Notes: generated by a model from the letters alone, not told the origin. A stretch of DNA of 64,000 nt from Ruegeria arenilitoris (GCF_013035315.1 NZ_WQHP01000003.1:248001-312000); one strand, 5' to 3'; shown: positions 8,938 to 18,021, counted from the stretch's first letter. Translations and numbers: made by a program.

Positions 8938-9912
8938 TTAGGGGCGGATTTGGTCCGGTGTCAGGCTTTTGTCCGGCCTCCCCTCGATCAGCGTGTGCAC
9001 TTTCTCGCAGATCGGCGTAGGGCAACCGTTCTGGGCCCCAAGTCGAATGATTTCGCCTTGCAGGCTGTCGATTTCCGTCACGCGACCGGCCATCAAATCA
9101 TAGGCCATCGACGTCCGTGCGCTGGGATCAATGGTCAGCATACGCGCAGCGATCCTGCTAAACAGTGGCGTCGGAAGGCGCAGGATATGTGGCGTTATCC
9201 AGGCGGGCAACGGAGTGGTCGAGGCCACCGGAAGACCCGCAGCACGCAGCACCGTCAGGGCCTCGACCATCTGATCTGCCATGAGGCCACGCCAATTGCG
9301 GTCCATCAGTTGCTCTTTCAACGTCATTACCGACAAGGCATTCAACGCGTTGTTCAGGTTGATGACCAGCTTGCCCCATTGCACGGCTTCGATCTGATCG
9401 CTTTCGATCACAGGCAGCTCGGTGGAACTGAGAGCCTGCCCCAAACCGCCGGGGCCAGACTGGATCACGATCTCTCCTGACGTTGCACGGTGAAAGCAAG
9501 CGGGTTCGGGGGGGACAACATTGAACGGCACCATCCCGGCGCGTACGTCATGCTCGGGCAAGGCCTCGCGCAGTACTCGGGCGTTCTCCATGCCGTTCTG
9601 CCAGGACAACACAGGGACCGACGGCGGAGTAAACCGTGCGATTTCACCAGCCATATCTGCCGTCGCGGCAGCCTTGACGGCGACGATCACAACCTCCGCC
9701 TCGGACAAGCACTCCGGGCTTTCGGACAACGTCAGGTTTTCAGCCTTCACATGCCGACGCAAGCCCGAGAAATCGGTGATGGTCAAGCCGCTGTCACGTA
9801 TAGGATCCAGAATTCGGGCCCGACCCAACAGGGTGACCGCATGGCCTGCATCCGCCAGCAAGGCCCCACAATAACAACCAATGCTACCAGCACCTGCGAT
9901 AACGATTTTCAT
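8938..9912 (-). CDS. panE: 2-dehydropantoate 2-reductase (ketopantoate reductase family)
   Basis: A 324-residue protein starting MKIVIAGAGSIGCYCG, the NADP-binding GxGxxG (7-12) of ApbA/PanE enzymes. The C-terminal half contains WGKLVINLNNALNAL, close to the family's catalytic Lys/Asn block. PanE makes pantoate for CoA synthesis, but many members of this family in alphaproteobacteria act on other 2-keto acids, so the substrate is inferred. The ATG at 9912 has GGGAGGATCACC upstream; the longer open frame is an extension without homology. Pirin lies upstream on the same strand with 67 bases between. Confidence 0.85.
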   Translation of the reverse strand: MKIVIAGAGSIGCYCGALLADAGHAVTLLGRARILDPIRDSGLTITDFSGLRRHVKAENLTLSESPECLSEAEVVIVAVKAAATADMAGEIARFTPPSVPVLSWQNGMENARVLREALPEHDVRAGMVPFNVVPPEPACFHRATSGEIVIQSGPGGLGQALSSTELPVIESDQIEAVQWGKLVINLNNALNALSVMTLKEQLMDRNWRGLMADQMVEALTVLRAAGLPVASTTPLPAWITPHILRLPTPLFSRIAARMLTIDPSARTSMAYDLMAGRVTEIDSLQGEIIRLGAQNGCPTPICEKVHTLIEGRPDKSLTPDQIRP

Positions 9913-9979
9913 GGTGATCCTCCCCTGATGGCGAGGATTGCCGGTATCGCGGTTCCGAACAAGGCCTCCTGACGCTTGG

Positions 9980-10942
9980 TCAGCGTGCAAGTCTTGGGCT
10001 TGTGCGCTCCAGTTCTTCCGAGATCGGAATGAACTCCTGATCGTCACCCGGTGGCAGGTGGAACGCCCCGTTGGCCCAATCAGCCGTTTTCCATTCACGG
10101 GTGGCGTTTTCGATCTTTTCCTTCGATGAGGACACAAAGTTCCACCAGATGTACCGATCCTCGTTCAACGTGGCTCCGCCCAACAACATCAGGCGCGCGC
10201 CCGTCGGTCCTGCTTTGACCGACAGATGATCGCCCGGCCGGAACACCATCATGCGACCCTCATCAAACGTATCGCCAGCAATCTCGACCGAACCTTGGGT
10301 GACATAGACCCCACGATCTTCGTGGTTGTCCGGCAAAGGAAATGCTGCTCCGGGTTCAAGCTGGACATCCAGATAGAAAGTCTCGGACAGCATCGTCACC
10401 GGGCTGGTCTCACCATAGGCAGACCCCAGGATCAGCCGCGCGCTTACGCCCGTGTCCTGAATATGGGGCAGCGCCCCCTGCTTGTGGTGTTCAAAATCGG
10501 GGGCCATGTCCTCATGCGCTTCGGGCAGAGCGATCCAGGTTTGGATACCGAACAGGCTATGCCGTTTGCCCCGCGTATCCTCGCTGGTGCGTTCCGAGTG
10601 GGTCACGCCCCGGCCGGCAACCATCCAGTTGACCTCGCCTGGATAGATCATTTGATGAGTGCCCAGGCTGTCCCGGTGTTCGAATTCGCCTTGATACAGA
10701 TAGGTCACGGTGCCCAGACCGATATGTGGGTGCGGGCGGACATCAATGCCGCCGTCAGTAATGAACTCGGCTGGTCCCATCTGATCGAAAAAGATGAACG
10801 GCCCGACCAGTTGACGTTTGACCGAGGGCAACGCGCGCCGCACTTCGAACCCGCCCAGATCGCGGGCGCGTGGGATAATCAGCGTTTCCAGCGATGCGTT
10901 TTCGGACTTGCATTCGGGGTTGTGGGTCGGATTCCAACTCAT
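9980..10942 (-). CDS. Pirin family protein
   Basis: A 320-residue bicupin. The N-terminal cupin has the pirin pattern GPFIFFDQMGPAEF followed by VRPHPHIGLGTVTYLY and HSERT, which carries the metal-binding His residues; the C-terminal pirin_C region follows. Some pirins are quercetin dioxygenases or redox sensors; the role here is not known. The start is well supported by GGGAGAGAAGGC directly before the ATG. A candidate promoter is just upstream. Confidence 0.92.
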   Translation of the reverse strand: MSWNPTHNPECKSENASLETLIIPRARDLGGFEVRRALPSVKRQLVGPFIFFDQMGPAEFITDGGIDVRPHPHIGLGTVTYLYQGEFEHRDSLGTHQMIYPGEVNWMVAGRGVTHSERTSEDTRGKRHSLFGIQTWIALPEAHEDMAPDFEHHKQGALPHIQDTGVSARLILGSAYGETSPVTMLSETFYLDVQLEPGAAFPLPDNHEDRGVYVTQGSVEIAGDTFDEGRMMVFRPGDHLSVKAGPTGARLMLLGGATLNEDRYIWWNFVSSSKEKIENATREWKTADWANGAFHLPPGDDQEFIPISEELERTSPRLAR

Positions 10943-10982
10943 GCCTTCTCTCCCATGACATGCGCATTTCGTTCATACATGC

Positions 10983-11011
10983 AGGATATAATCCGTATTT
11001 TACGCTTTCAA
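10983..11011 (-). promoter_or_regulatory. Candidate promoter of the pirin gene
   Basis: Minus-strand TTGAAA (11011-11006), a 17-base spacer, then TATCCT (10988-10983). This would start transcription about 35 bases before the pirin ATG, inside an AT-rich stretch between the PhyH stop and pirin. Found by eye. Confidence 0.4.
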
Positions 11012-11056
11012 TTCGCACAGACGCACAGACTTGGTGCGGGCGAGACGCAGACGAAA

Positions 11057-11893
11057 TTAGGCGCGCGGCCAAAGTCTGGGGAAGAAATCCCCGTCCAGCC
11101 GATCCCCTTCACTGTAACCGGCGGCCTCGAACTGCGCCCGTTCATCCTTGGCCCAATCGCCACGATACCGGATGACCCCATCCGGAGCTGTCATCCTAAG
11201 CGTAAAGCGGCGCACAGTTTCGGTCGGGGTGACCGAGGACAGCCCCCCATGCAGCGTTCGCATGTCAAAAAAGATGCAGTCACCCAGATCCATATCCCAT
11301 TGCAGCAATTCGTACGCATCCGGATCGGCATTGACGTCCGGCGGCGGGTGATAGGTCTGCCCGGCGACTTCGGTAGGTTCATAGCTGGGATGCCCATCTG
11401 CAAACCGCACCCGCATGAACAGTTTGTCCCACAGGTGCGAGCCTTTGACGAAGGCGATGCCATTGTCCTTGCTGACCGGCTCGAGCGGCAGCCACAACAC
11501 GCACATGGTGCCTTCGAAATCGAAATACGACAGGTCCTGATGGAATGGCGGGCGAGAGGTAGACCCAGCCTCGCGCAGGAACCAATTGTCCATGACCAAA
11601 TTGATCGAAGGTGCGCCCAGCAATTGGGCCGCCAGCTCGGCGCAGGGCGAGTTTTGAACGAAATCCCGAAACTGCGGAATCTTGTTCCACGCCCAAAAAT
11701 CCTCGAAATACGCCGGTGCGCTCGGGTCTTTAGTATGGCGGGTAAAATTGTCGGTCGGCTGAGCCAGATCAGCATCGATACCTTCGCGCAACCGCGCCAG
11801 CCAGTCTTCCGAAAACTTCGACCGCAAGACAACGGCGCCGTCACGTTGGAAGGCCCGGATGTCGTCGTCTGATACAGCGTCTTCGGCAGTCAT
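11057..11893 (-). CDS. Phytanoyl-CoA dioxygenase family protein
   Basis: A 278-residue Fe(II)/2-oxoglutarate oxygenase of the PhyH fold. The iron triad is visible as His118-x-Asp120 (PPFHQD) and His215 (RTLHGG), with Arg228/229 downstream as the expected 2-oxoglutarate anchor. Bacterial members hydroxylate varied small substrates (ectoine, mitomycin-type, alkylphosphonates), and nothing local reveals this one's substrate. It lies upstream of pirin on the same strand with 114 bases between, and is divergent from the Tat-signal gene. Confidence 0.85.
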   Translation of the reverse strand: MTAEDAVSDDDIRAFQRDGAVVLRSKFSEDWLARLREGIDADLAQPTDNFTRHTKDPSAPAYFEDFWAWNKIPQFRDFVQNSPCAELAAQLLGAPSINLVMDNWFLREAGSTSRPPFHQDLSYFDFEGTMCVLWLPLEPVSKDNGIAFVKGSHLWDKLFMRVRFADGHPSYEPTEVAGQTYHPPPDVNADPDAYELLQWDMDLGDCIFFDMRTLHGGLSSVTPTETVRRFTLRMTAPDGVIRYRGDWAKDERAQFEAAGYSEGDRLDGDFFPRLWPRA

Positions 11894-11929
11894 GGCGCAG
11901 ACCTTCCTGACAGGAAATGACTGGGTTCA

Positions 11930-12009
11930 GGATTGCATCGGGGCCGGGCCATCGTCAAAGGAATTCACAATTTTGCCGAGCGACCCCACTGCCCCTCGGA
12001 ATGCAATCC
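11930..12009. repeat. Widely spaced 9-bp inverted repeat in a divergent promoter region
   Basis: GGATTGCAT (11930-11938) and ATGCAATCC (12001-12009) are perfect inverted copies 62 bases apart, in the intergenic region between the PhyH gene and the Tat-signal gene. Each is followed, in its own orientation, by a G-rich stretch. Possible paired operator sites; the regulator is unknown. Confidence 0.4.
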
Positions 12010-12086
12010 AATCGTGCTATCTTTAGCGCGAACTGATGCGCGACCCTGTCGCGGCATCTTCTAACGCGTGAAACTGAGAGGTTTGC

Positions 12087-12575
12087 ATGACCGGTGTTAC
12101 GTTCTCTCGTCGTTCTCTGATTGTGACCGGTGCGTCTGCGCTGGCAACCGGTGCAACAGGTCTGATGGTGCCTGCACGCGCCAAAGGTGTGGCCCCGACC
12201 CCGTCGATGCGCGGCGGGTCCAACAATTATCGCCCCGGCGCGCCAATCGTGGATCGGATCGGTGGCGGTGGGTTCTGGATGACAGGCACAGTTCGGCGAG
12301 CCGGTGACGGAGCTCCCCTGCCCGGTCAGCGCATCCAGATTTGGGCGCATACCACCGAAGGGCACGAGCGCGACCCCCAAAGCCACGGAGCAACTCTCAC
12401 CGATGCGAACGGAGAGTTCCGGCTGGAAATGCCCCAGATCGTACCCGCGTTTGGGCAACCGCATGGCCATCTGGCCTATGACAGCGGCGAGTTCGAAACG
12501 GTGTTCCTGCGTCCGATCATGGCCAGCTCCAAGGATAAGACCTTAGCTGCGCATTTCGTGCTGCAGCCCGCCTGA
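12087..12575 (+). CDS. Tat-exported protein with intradiol-dioxygenase-like fold
   Basis: A 162-residue protein. The N-terminus has a twin-arginine signal (FSRRSLIVTG, then an Ala/Gly-rich hydrophobic stretch ending at ARA near residue 33). The mature part (TGTVRRAGDGAPLPGQRIQIWAH, then LTDANGEFRLEMP) has the beta-sandwich pattern seen in intradiol ring-cleavage dioxygenases and transthyretin-like domains. It is shorter than a catalytic dioxygenase and I cannot see the full Tyr2-His2 iron set, so activity is uncertain. The next gene starts 5 bases after its stop, so the two almost certainly form an operon. Confidence 0.75.
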   Translation: MTGVTFSRRSLIVTGASALATGATGLMVPARAKGVAPTPSMRGGSNNYRPGAPIVDRIGGGGFWMTGTVRRAGDGAPLPGQRIQIWAHTTEGHERDPQSHGATLTDANGEFRLEMPQIVPAFGQPHGHLAYDSGEFETVFLRPIMASSKDKTLAAHFVLQPA

Positions 12576-12580
12576 CCGGA

Positions 12581-13180
12581 GTGCGGCGAAATCTGGCAAT
12601 TTGGACCGGTGTGATCCTGGCGGTGGCCGTGCCGATCGTGGCGGCGGCGAACAGCCCGCTGCTCGCTTGGCGTGAACCGGTCTACATCGTAGCCGGTTTT
12701 GCGGGGGTGATCTCGATGTGTCTGCTATTGATGCAGCCCTTGCTTGCCGCGCGTTTGTTGCCGGGTTTGTCCCCGGTGACCAGTCGCCACTGGCACCGCT
12801 GGTGTGGTCTGGCTTTGGTCGCGGCGATCCTGATCCATGTCGGCGGTTTGTGGGTCACCAGCCCGCCTGACGTGATCGACGCGCTTTTGTTTGTGTCCCC
12901 GACACCGTTTTCAGCGTGGGGCGTTACGGCCATGTGGGCTGCTTTCGGCGTCGCGCTGCTGGGCTTTGCCCGTCAGAGATTGGGCCTACGGTTCCGGGTC
13001 TGGAGGTTGGGACATACAAGCCTTGCGGCGGTGACCATTGTCGGCAGCGTCGTGCATGCCCTGCTGATCGAAGGCACAATGGAAATCATGACCAAATGGG
13101 CGCTCTGCGCACTGGTCGTATTGGCGAGCGTTCGGGCGCTCGCCAAACTGCGTGTATGGGATGTGCGGCGTCGGGCTTAG
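12581..13180 (+). CDS. Ferric-reductase-like transmembrane protein
   Basis: A 199-residue integral membrane protein with about six hydrophobic segments. His residues in helices (SRHWHRW about 69-73, ILIHVGGLW about 85-93, GHTSLAA and VVHALLIE) fit a haem-binding ferric-reductase-like (YedZ/MsrQ/NOX) domain. It has no flavin or NAD domain, so it would need a partner. It starts with GTG at 12581 immediately after the Tat-exported protein, suggesting that electrons pass between them or that the two work together in the periplasm. The 3' end overlaps argF by 4 bases in convergent orientation. Confidence 0.75.
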   Translation: MRRNLAIWTGVILAVAVPIVAAANSPLLAWREPVYIVAGFAGVISMCLLLMQPLLAARLLPGLSPVTSRHWHRWCGLALVAAILIHVGGLWVTSPPDVIDALLFVSPTPFSAWGVTAMWAAFGVALLGFARQRLGLRFRVWRLGHTSLAAVTIVGSVVHALLIEGTMEIMTKWALCALVVLASVRALAKLRVWDVRRRA

Positions 13181-14103
13181 ACGCCCAGGCACCAACGCAT
13201 TACAGCCTTTTGCGCATGCAGACGGTTTTCTGCCTCGTCAAAGATGACCGAGTTGGGGCCGTCCATCACCTCGGACGTGGCTTCTTCTTCGCGGTGCGCA
13301 GGAAGGCAGTGCATGAACAGTGCATCCGGTTTGGCGTGCGACATTAGCTCGGCATTGACCTGATAAGGCCGCAACAGATTGTGGCGGCGCTCTTTCGCGG
13401 ACTGGGAATCGTGCATCGAGACCCATGTGTCCGCGACTACCAGATCGGCCCCCTCGACCGCTTTGAACGGGTCGCGTTCGACCACGATCTTAGACCCTTT
13501 CTGGCGCGCAAAGCCCATGAACTCTTCTTCCGGATCGAACTGAGCCGGTCCGGCAAAGGTCAGGTCGAACCCGAACTGACCAGCGGCATGCAGGAACGAG
13601 GCGCAGACGTTGTTGCCATCACCAGTCCAGACCACCTTTTTGCCCGCGATGGGGCCGCGGTGTTCCTCGAACGTCAGCACATCCGCCATGATCTGGCAGG
13701 GATGGGTACGATCAGTCAGGCCGTTGATGACCGGAACGTCGGAATATTCCGACATCTCGGTAAGAATGGTCTCGTCAAAGGTCCGGATCATGATCATGTC
13801 GACATAGCGCGACAAGACGCGGGCGGTATCTGCGATGGTTTCGCCGTGGCCCAACTGCATGTCCTTGCCGGACAGCACCATCGTCTGGCCGCCCATCTGC
13901 CGCACACCCACATCAAACGATACGCGGGTCCGGGTGGAAGGCTTTTCAAAAATCAGCGCGACCATCCGGTCCTTAAGCGGTTGTTCATCGTCCAGCGCCG
14001 CCTTGGGGCGACCAAGACGCGCCTGTTTCATTGCGCCCGCCTGATCAATCATGGCCCGCAGATCGGCCGCGTCGGTTTTGTGGATATCCAGGAAATGGTT
14101 CAT
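13177..14103 (-). CDS. argF: Ornithine carbamoyltransferase
   Basis: A 308-residue enzyme converting ornithine and carbamoyl phosphate to citrulline in arginine synthesis. Carbamoyl-phosphate site STRTR (about 56-60), DRTHPCQ (131-137) and ornithine-site HCLPAHR near residue 266 are all intact. It follows argD on the same strand with 28 bases between, so argD-argF is an operon. No ARG box was recognised. Confidence 0.97.
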   Translation of the reverse strand: MNHFLDIHKTDAADLRAMIDQAGAMKQARLGRPKAALDDEQPLKDRMVALIFEKPSTRTRVSFDVGVRQMGGQTMVLSGKDMQLGHGETIADTARVLSRYVDMIMIRTFDETILTEMSEYSDVPVINGLTDRTHPCQIMADVLTFEEHRGPIAGKKVVWTGDGNNVCASFLHAAGQFGFDLTFAGPAQFDPEEEFMGFARQKGSKIVVERDPFKAVEGADLVVADTWVSMHDSQSAKERRHNLLRPYQVNAELMSHAKPDALFMHCLPAHREEEATSEVMDGPNSVIFDEAENRLHAQKAVMRWCLGV

Positions 14104-14131
14104 TTCAGTTCACTTTTTATTCGAGTGTATC

Positions 14132-15319
14132 TTAGGCAGAGGTCATCGACTGTTCGACCTGCGCGGCCGCTTTCTCAAGCCGGATTACAGCTTGGGCGAT
14201 GTCGTCCTCGGTCAGGGTCAGCGGTGGCAGCAGGCGGATCACATTGTCGGCTGCAGGAACGGTGATGACCTCATTGTCATAACCGGCATTGACCATGTCT
14301 ATGTTAGGGGCTTTGCACTTCAAGCCCAGCATCAGGCCGGTACCACGCACCTCTTCAAAAACATCGGGGTGGTCGGCGATCAGGCCTTCCAGCTTTTGAC
14401 GCAGCATCCCTGCCTTGCGGTTTACGCCTTCAAGGAATGCGGGCGTAGCCACCTGATCGATAACCGCGCAGCCCACAGCACAGCCCAGCGGGTTACCGCC
14501 ATAGGTCGAGCCATGTGTGCCTGCGGTCATGCCACTGGCAGCCTCTTCGGTGGCCAGAACAGCGCCCAGCGGAAAACCTCCGCCGATGCCTTTGGCGACC
14601 ATCATGATGTCGGGCGTGATCCCTGCCCATTCATGAGCGAAAAGCTTGCCGGTCCGGCCTACGCCGCACTGAACCTCGTCCAGGATCAGAAGAAGTCCGT
14701 TTTCATCGCAAATCTGGCGCAGCGCCTTAAGTTCCGCATCGGGTACGGGACGGATACCGCCCTCACCCTGAACAGGTTCGATCATGATTGCGGCAGTTTT
14801 GTCTGTGATCGCGTTGGTGACACCGTCGAGATCTCCGAACGTAACGTGTACGAAACCCGGCAATAGCGGCCCGAAGCCCTTGGTCATCTTTTCCGACCCG
14901 GCAGCCGCAATACCAGCCGAGGACCGGCCGTGGAACGAGCCGTCAAAGGTAATGATCTCGACCCGGTCAGGCTGACCTTTGTCATAGAAATACTTGCGGG
15001 CCATCTTGACCGCCAACTCACAGGATTCAGTGCCCGAGTTCGTGAAGAACACCGTGTCTGCAAAGGTATGCTCGACCAGTTTGTCCGCCAGCGCCTGTTG
15101 CTGCGGAATGTGATACAGGTTCGAGACATGCCAAAGCGCATGCGCCTGCTCGGTCAGCGCATTGACCAGTGCGGGATGGGCATGGCCCAGCGCGTTCACC
15201 GCGATCCCGGCCCCAAGGTCCAGGAAACGTCGGCCATCCGCCTCGGTCAGCCAGGCGCCTTCGCCCTTTACGAAAGTCAGGGGCGCACGGTTGTAGGTCG
15301 GCAGAACGGACGGGATCAT
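14132..15319 (-). CDS. argD: Acetylornithine aminotransferase
   Basis: A 395-residue class III PLP aminotransferase. The PLP lysine lies in MMVAKGIGGGFPLGA, preceded by ILDEVQCGVGRTGKLFAHEW, the standard subgroup signature. It converts N-acetylglutamate semialdehyde to N-acetylornithine and can also act as succinyldiaminopimelate aminotransferase in some bacteria. It is the first gene of argD-argF. It is divergent from the EamA gene across about 290 bases in which I see no other gene. Confidence 0.95.
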   Translation of the reverse strand: MIPSVLPTYNRAPLTFVKGEGAWLTEADGRRFLDLGAGIAVNALGHAHPALVNALTEQAHALWHVSNLYHIPQQQALADKLVEHTFADTVFFTNSGTESCELAVKMARKYFYDKGQPDRVEIITFDGSFHGRSSAGIAAAGSEKMTKGFGPLLPGFVHVTFGDLDGVTNAITDKTAAIMIEPVQGEGGIRPVPDAELKALRQICDENGLLLILDEVQCGVGRTGKLFAHEWAGITPDIMMVAKGIGGGFPLGAVLATEEAASGMTAGTHGSTYGGNPLGCAVGCAVIDQVATPAFLEGVNRKAGMLRQKLEGLIADHPDVFEEVRGTGLMLGLKCKAPNIDMVNAGYDNEVITVPAADNVIRLLPPLTLTEDDIAQAVIRLEKAAAQVEQSMTSA

Positions 15320-15612
15320 CGGATCATCCTTTTCAGATAGTTTGAGCCTTGTGAGTGATACACGTGGCCCATGTTCGTCAACTGATTTGGTGGGAAATGC
15401 GCCGATTTGGACAGCGCAAACAGATCAAAGAGGCCGGTTACGCGGCAATGCGTCGGCGTCGGACTCGCAGGATATGTGCGGTTTTGATCATGCGGGCCGT
15501 ATAGCCAGATGCCGCGCCCCTGAAAACCCTGAAATTGGAAAGCCGCAAAAATACTTGTCGCGTCGGGCATTTGATCCTTGCCATTTTATCGGCGCTGGCG
15601 CACCGCTGCGTT

Positions 15613-16497
15613 ATGTTTGTCGCCAAGACCCATAACCCGCCGCTTGCGGCCGTGTTGATCACCGCAGCCAGTGCCCTGCTGGCCGGAACCACACTGCTGG
15701 CCAAGGCGTTGGGAACAGATACACTAGGACCGGCGTTGCATCCGATGCAGATCAGCCACGGACGATTCCTGTTTGCTTTTGTGGTGATCGTTTCTGCCGT
15801 AGGCATCCTGCGCCCGCGCCTGCAACGCCCGCATTGGGGGCTGCATATCGGGCGAACCAGCTTTGGCTGGGCGGGGATCACACTGATGTTCGCCTCGGTC
15901 GCATTCATTCCGGTTTCGGATGCGACGGCGATTTCTTTCCTGAACCCTGTCTTCGCGATGGTTTTGGCGATTCCCTTGCTGAAAGAGGGCGTCGGTCCTT
16001 GGCGCTGGCTCGCCGCTGCGGTCGCCTTGCTTGGCGCGCTTATCCTTCTCAGACCCACACCCGCCAGTTTTCAACCCGCTGCGTTGCTGGCTCTGTCCGC
16101 TGCGGCGATCATTGGAATGGAGCTGATTTTTATCAAAAAGCTCTCGGGACGTGAGATTCCGATACAGATTCTGTTGATCAACAACGCAATGGGCCTGACG
16201 ATCGCCTCAGTCGCCGTCAGCTTTGTTTTCCAAATGCCAACACCACAACAATGGGCAGCGCTGGTCGCGATTGGGGTGCTGATGGCCTGCGCGCAGGCGT
16301 GTTTTGTGAACGGTATGGCGCGGGCGGATGCCTCATTCGTGGCACCGATCAGCTACGCGACGCTGATCTTCGCAGCGTTCTACGATTTCGCGATTTTCGG
16401 GGTTGTCCCAGACGGCATCAGCATGATCGGATCGGTCATCATCCTGACGGGCGGGCTAATCCTTGTTTGGCGCGAAGCGCGGGCGCGTAGGGCCTAA
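15613..16497 (+). CDS. EamA/DMT-family metabolite exporter
   Basis: A 294-residue membrane protein with ten predicted hydrophobic helices in two EamA repeats (about 12-140 and 155-290). Drug/metabolite transporters of this type export small molecules; the substrate is unknown. ATG at 15613 gives the usual family length, while an upstream in-frame TTG (15535) would add 26 residues and is unlikely. It is convergent with the ABC-2 permease 13 bases away. Confidence 0.88.
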   Translation: MFVAKTHNPPLAAVLITAASALLAGTTLLAKALGTDTLGPALHPMQISHGRFLFAFVVIVSAVGILRPRLQRPHWGLHIGRTSFGWAGITLMFASVAFIPVSDATAISFLNPVFAMVLAIPLLKEGVGPWRWLAAAVALLGALILLRPTPASFQPAALLALSAAAIIGMELIFIKKLSGREIPIQILLINNAMGLTIASVAVSFVFQMPTPQQWAALVAIGVLMACAQACFVNGMARADASFVAPISYATLIFAAFYDFAIFGVVPDGISMIGSVIILTGGLILVWREARARRA

Positions 16498-16510
16498 CGG
16501 CCATCCCTAC

Positions 16511-17314
16511 TCAGGCCTTCAAGCGGTAGCCGGTCCGCAACATCTGCCAGGTCAGCGCGCCAACCAAAACGGTCGCGCCGGTACACACCGCGATCCCCAA
16601 CCAGGGAGAGCTGTCGGACACCCCGATCATTCCATAACGCAACCCGTCAATCAGATAGAAAACCGGGTTCACATGGCTCAGCCGGTTCAGAATCGGTGGC
16701 AGCGCCTGCACCGAATAGAACGTACCAGACAGAAACGCCAAGGGTGTCACGATAAAGTTCGTGATCGCCGCCATCTGGTCGAATTTGTTGGCAAAAATCC
16801 CGGCGAAAAGACCCAGCGCGCCCATGAACGCTCCACCCAATACAACAAAAACCAATGCGATCAGAGGGTCTTGCGGGTAGATGCCCAAAACCAGCGCAAG
16901 CGCCGCCGCAACAACACAGGCGATCAGGACGCCCCGAACGATGCCACCGGCCAGATAGCCCAGCAGGATCTCAAGCGGCGACAAAGGCGGCATTAACGTA
17001 TCGACGATGTTGCCCTGAACCTTCGCAATCACCATCGACGACGAAGTATTGGCGAAAGCGTTCTGGATCACCGTCATCATCATGATGCCGGGCGCCAAAA
17101 AGGTCAGAAACGGCACGCCCATCACGTCTGGTCGCCCGGGACCGATGGCGATGTTGAAGATGAGCAGGAACAGCCCAGCCGTCACAAGCGGTGCCAAAAG
17201 CGTCTGGGTCCAGACCGCCAAAAACCGCAGCGTTTCACGCTGGGCCAACGTGTACAGACCCATCCAATTGACCGCTCCGAAACGGCGTTCACTGTGATCT
17301 GCGGTAATCTGCAT
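16511..17314 (-). CDS. ABC-2 type transporter permease
   Basis: A 267-residue permease with six hydrophobic segments and the ABC-2 signature region PLSPLEILLGYLAGGIVRG and LSGTFYSVQALPPILNRLSHVNPVFYLIDGLRYG. It belongs to the NodJ/DrrB-like export group (lipid, polysaccharide or drug). Its ATPase partner is not adjacent, which is unusual because the two normally form an operon. ATG at 17314 follows GAGGGCAGAAG. It is divergent from gcrA. Confidence 0.88.
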   Translation of the reverse strand: MQITADHSERRFGAVNWMGLYTLAQRETLRFLAVWTQTLLAPLVTAGLFLLIFNIAIGPGRPDVMGVPFLTFLAPGIMMMTVIQNAFANTSSSMVIAKVQGNIVDTLMPPLSPLEILLGYLAGGIVRGVLIACVVAAALALVLGIYPQDPLIALVFVVLGGAFMGALGLFAGIFANKFDQMAAITNFIVTPLAFLSGTFYSVQALPPILNRLSHVNPVFYLIDGLRYGMIGVSDSSPWLGIAVCTGATVLVGALTWQMLRTGYRLKA

Positions 17315-17330
17315 CTTCTGCCCTCATCCT

Positions 17331-17417
17331 GATTCGAGAACCGCTTGTAACTCGGGACGCAGTGATTAGAATAGGGTGCTGAGACGAATTTCGAAGGCGG
17401 CCCGAATCCGGGGCCGC
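17331..17417 (+). promoter_or_regulatory. gcrA leader: GANTC sites and GC hairpin
   Basis: Two GANTC (CcrM methylation) sites lie upstream of gcrA: GATTC at 17331-17335 and GAATC at 17404-17408. The second sits in the loop of a 7-bp all-GC stem (GCGGCCC 17397-17403 with GGGCCGC 17411-17417), followed by TTTCCCCTTTTTT and then the gcrA ribosome binding site. The hairpin plus T-rich run looks like an attenuator or leader structure. GcrA acts at methylated GANTC promoters in Caulobacter, so self-regulation is possible. Confidence 0.45.
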
Positions 17418-17442
17418 TTTCCCCTTTTTTGAAAGGAAGCGC

Positions 17443-18018
17443 ATGTCCTGGACTGATGAGCGCGTAGAACTGCTCAAGAAGATGTGGGGCGAGGGCCAGT
17501 CGGCCAGCCAGATCGCCAAAGAACTGGGCGGCGTAACCCGCAACGCGGTCATCGGCAAGGTGCACCGCCTGGGTCTGTCGAACCGTGCAACCGGCGGCTC
17601 GCCCGCCAAGGCCGAGCCCAAGGAAAAGCCGGCACCCGCGCCCAAGGCCGAGGCCAAGCCAAAGCCCGCGCCCAAAACGGAACCCGCGCGACCGGCCCCT
17701 GCCCCGGCCGCCGAGGCAAAGCCTGCCGTTCCGGCGCGCCGCCAGATCATCCCGGCCGGACAACCGCTGCCGCCGCAGCCTTCAGCCAACGAAATCAGCC
17801 CCGAGGCGCTGGCCAAGGTCAACGAGGTCGAGAAAAAGGCCAAGAAGCTGACGCTGATGGAACTGACCGAGAAGACCTGCAAATGGCCCGTCGGCGACCC
17901 TGCGACCGAGGATTTCTGGTTCTGCGGCCTGCCGGTTGAAGCGGGCAAACCCTATTGCGAGGCGCATGTGGGCGTGGCGTTCCAACCGATGAGCTCGCGC
18001 CGCGACCGGCGGCGGTAA
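17443..18018 (+). CDS. gcrA: GcrA cell-cycle regulator
   Basis: A 191-residue GcrA. The N-terminal DNA-binding helix-turn-helix (MSWTDERVELLKKMWGEGQS through VIGKVHRLGLSNR, 1-48) is the family signature. It is followed by a Pro/Ala/Lys-rich linker (about 50-125) and the conserved C-terminal sigma-70-interacting part (TCKWPVGDP...FWFCGLP...PYCEAHVG). In Caulobacter GcrA binds sigma-70 holoenzyme and activates promoters carrying CcrM-methylated GANTC. It is found only in alphaproteobacteria. RBS GAAAGGAAG precedes the ATG. Confidence 0.97.
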   Translation: MSWTDERVELLKKMWGEGQSASQIAKELGGVTRNAVIGKVHRLGLSNRATGGSPAKAEPKEKPAPAPKAEAKPKPAPKTEPARPAPAPAAEAKPAVPARRQIIPAGQPLPPQPSANEISPEALAKVNEVEKKAKKLTLMELTEKTCKWPVGDPATEDFWFCGLPVEAGKPYCEAHVGVAFQPMSSRRDRRR

Positions 18019-18021
18019 TCC

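Noticed and set aside
10226-11872. 548-codon plus-strand open frame across pirin and PhyH
   Set aside because: It is antisense to two well-supported genes with good ribosome binding sites and has no domain pattern.
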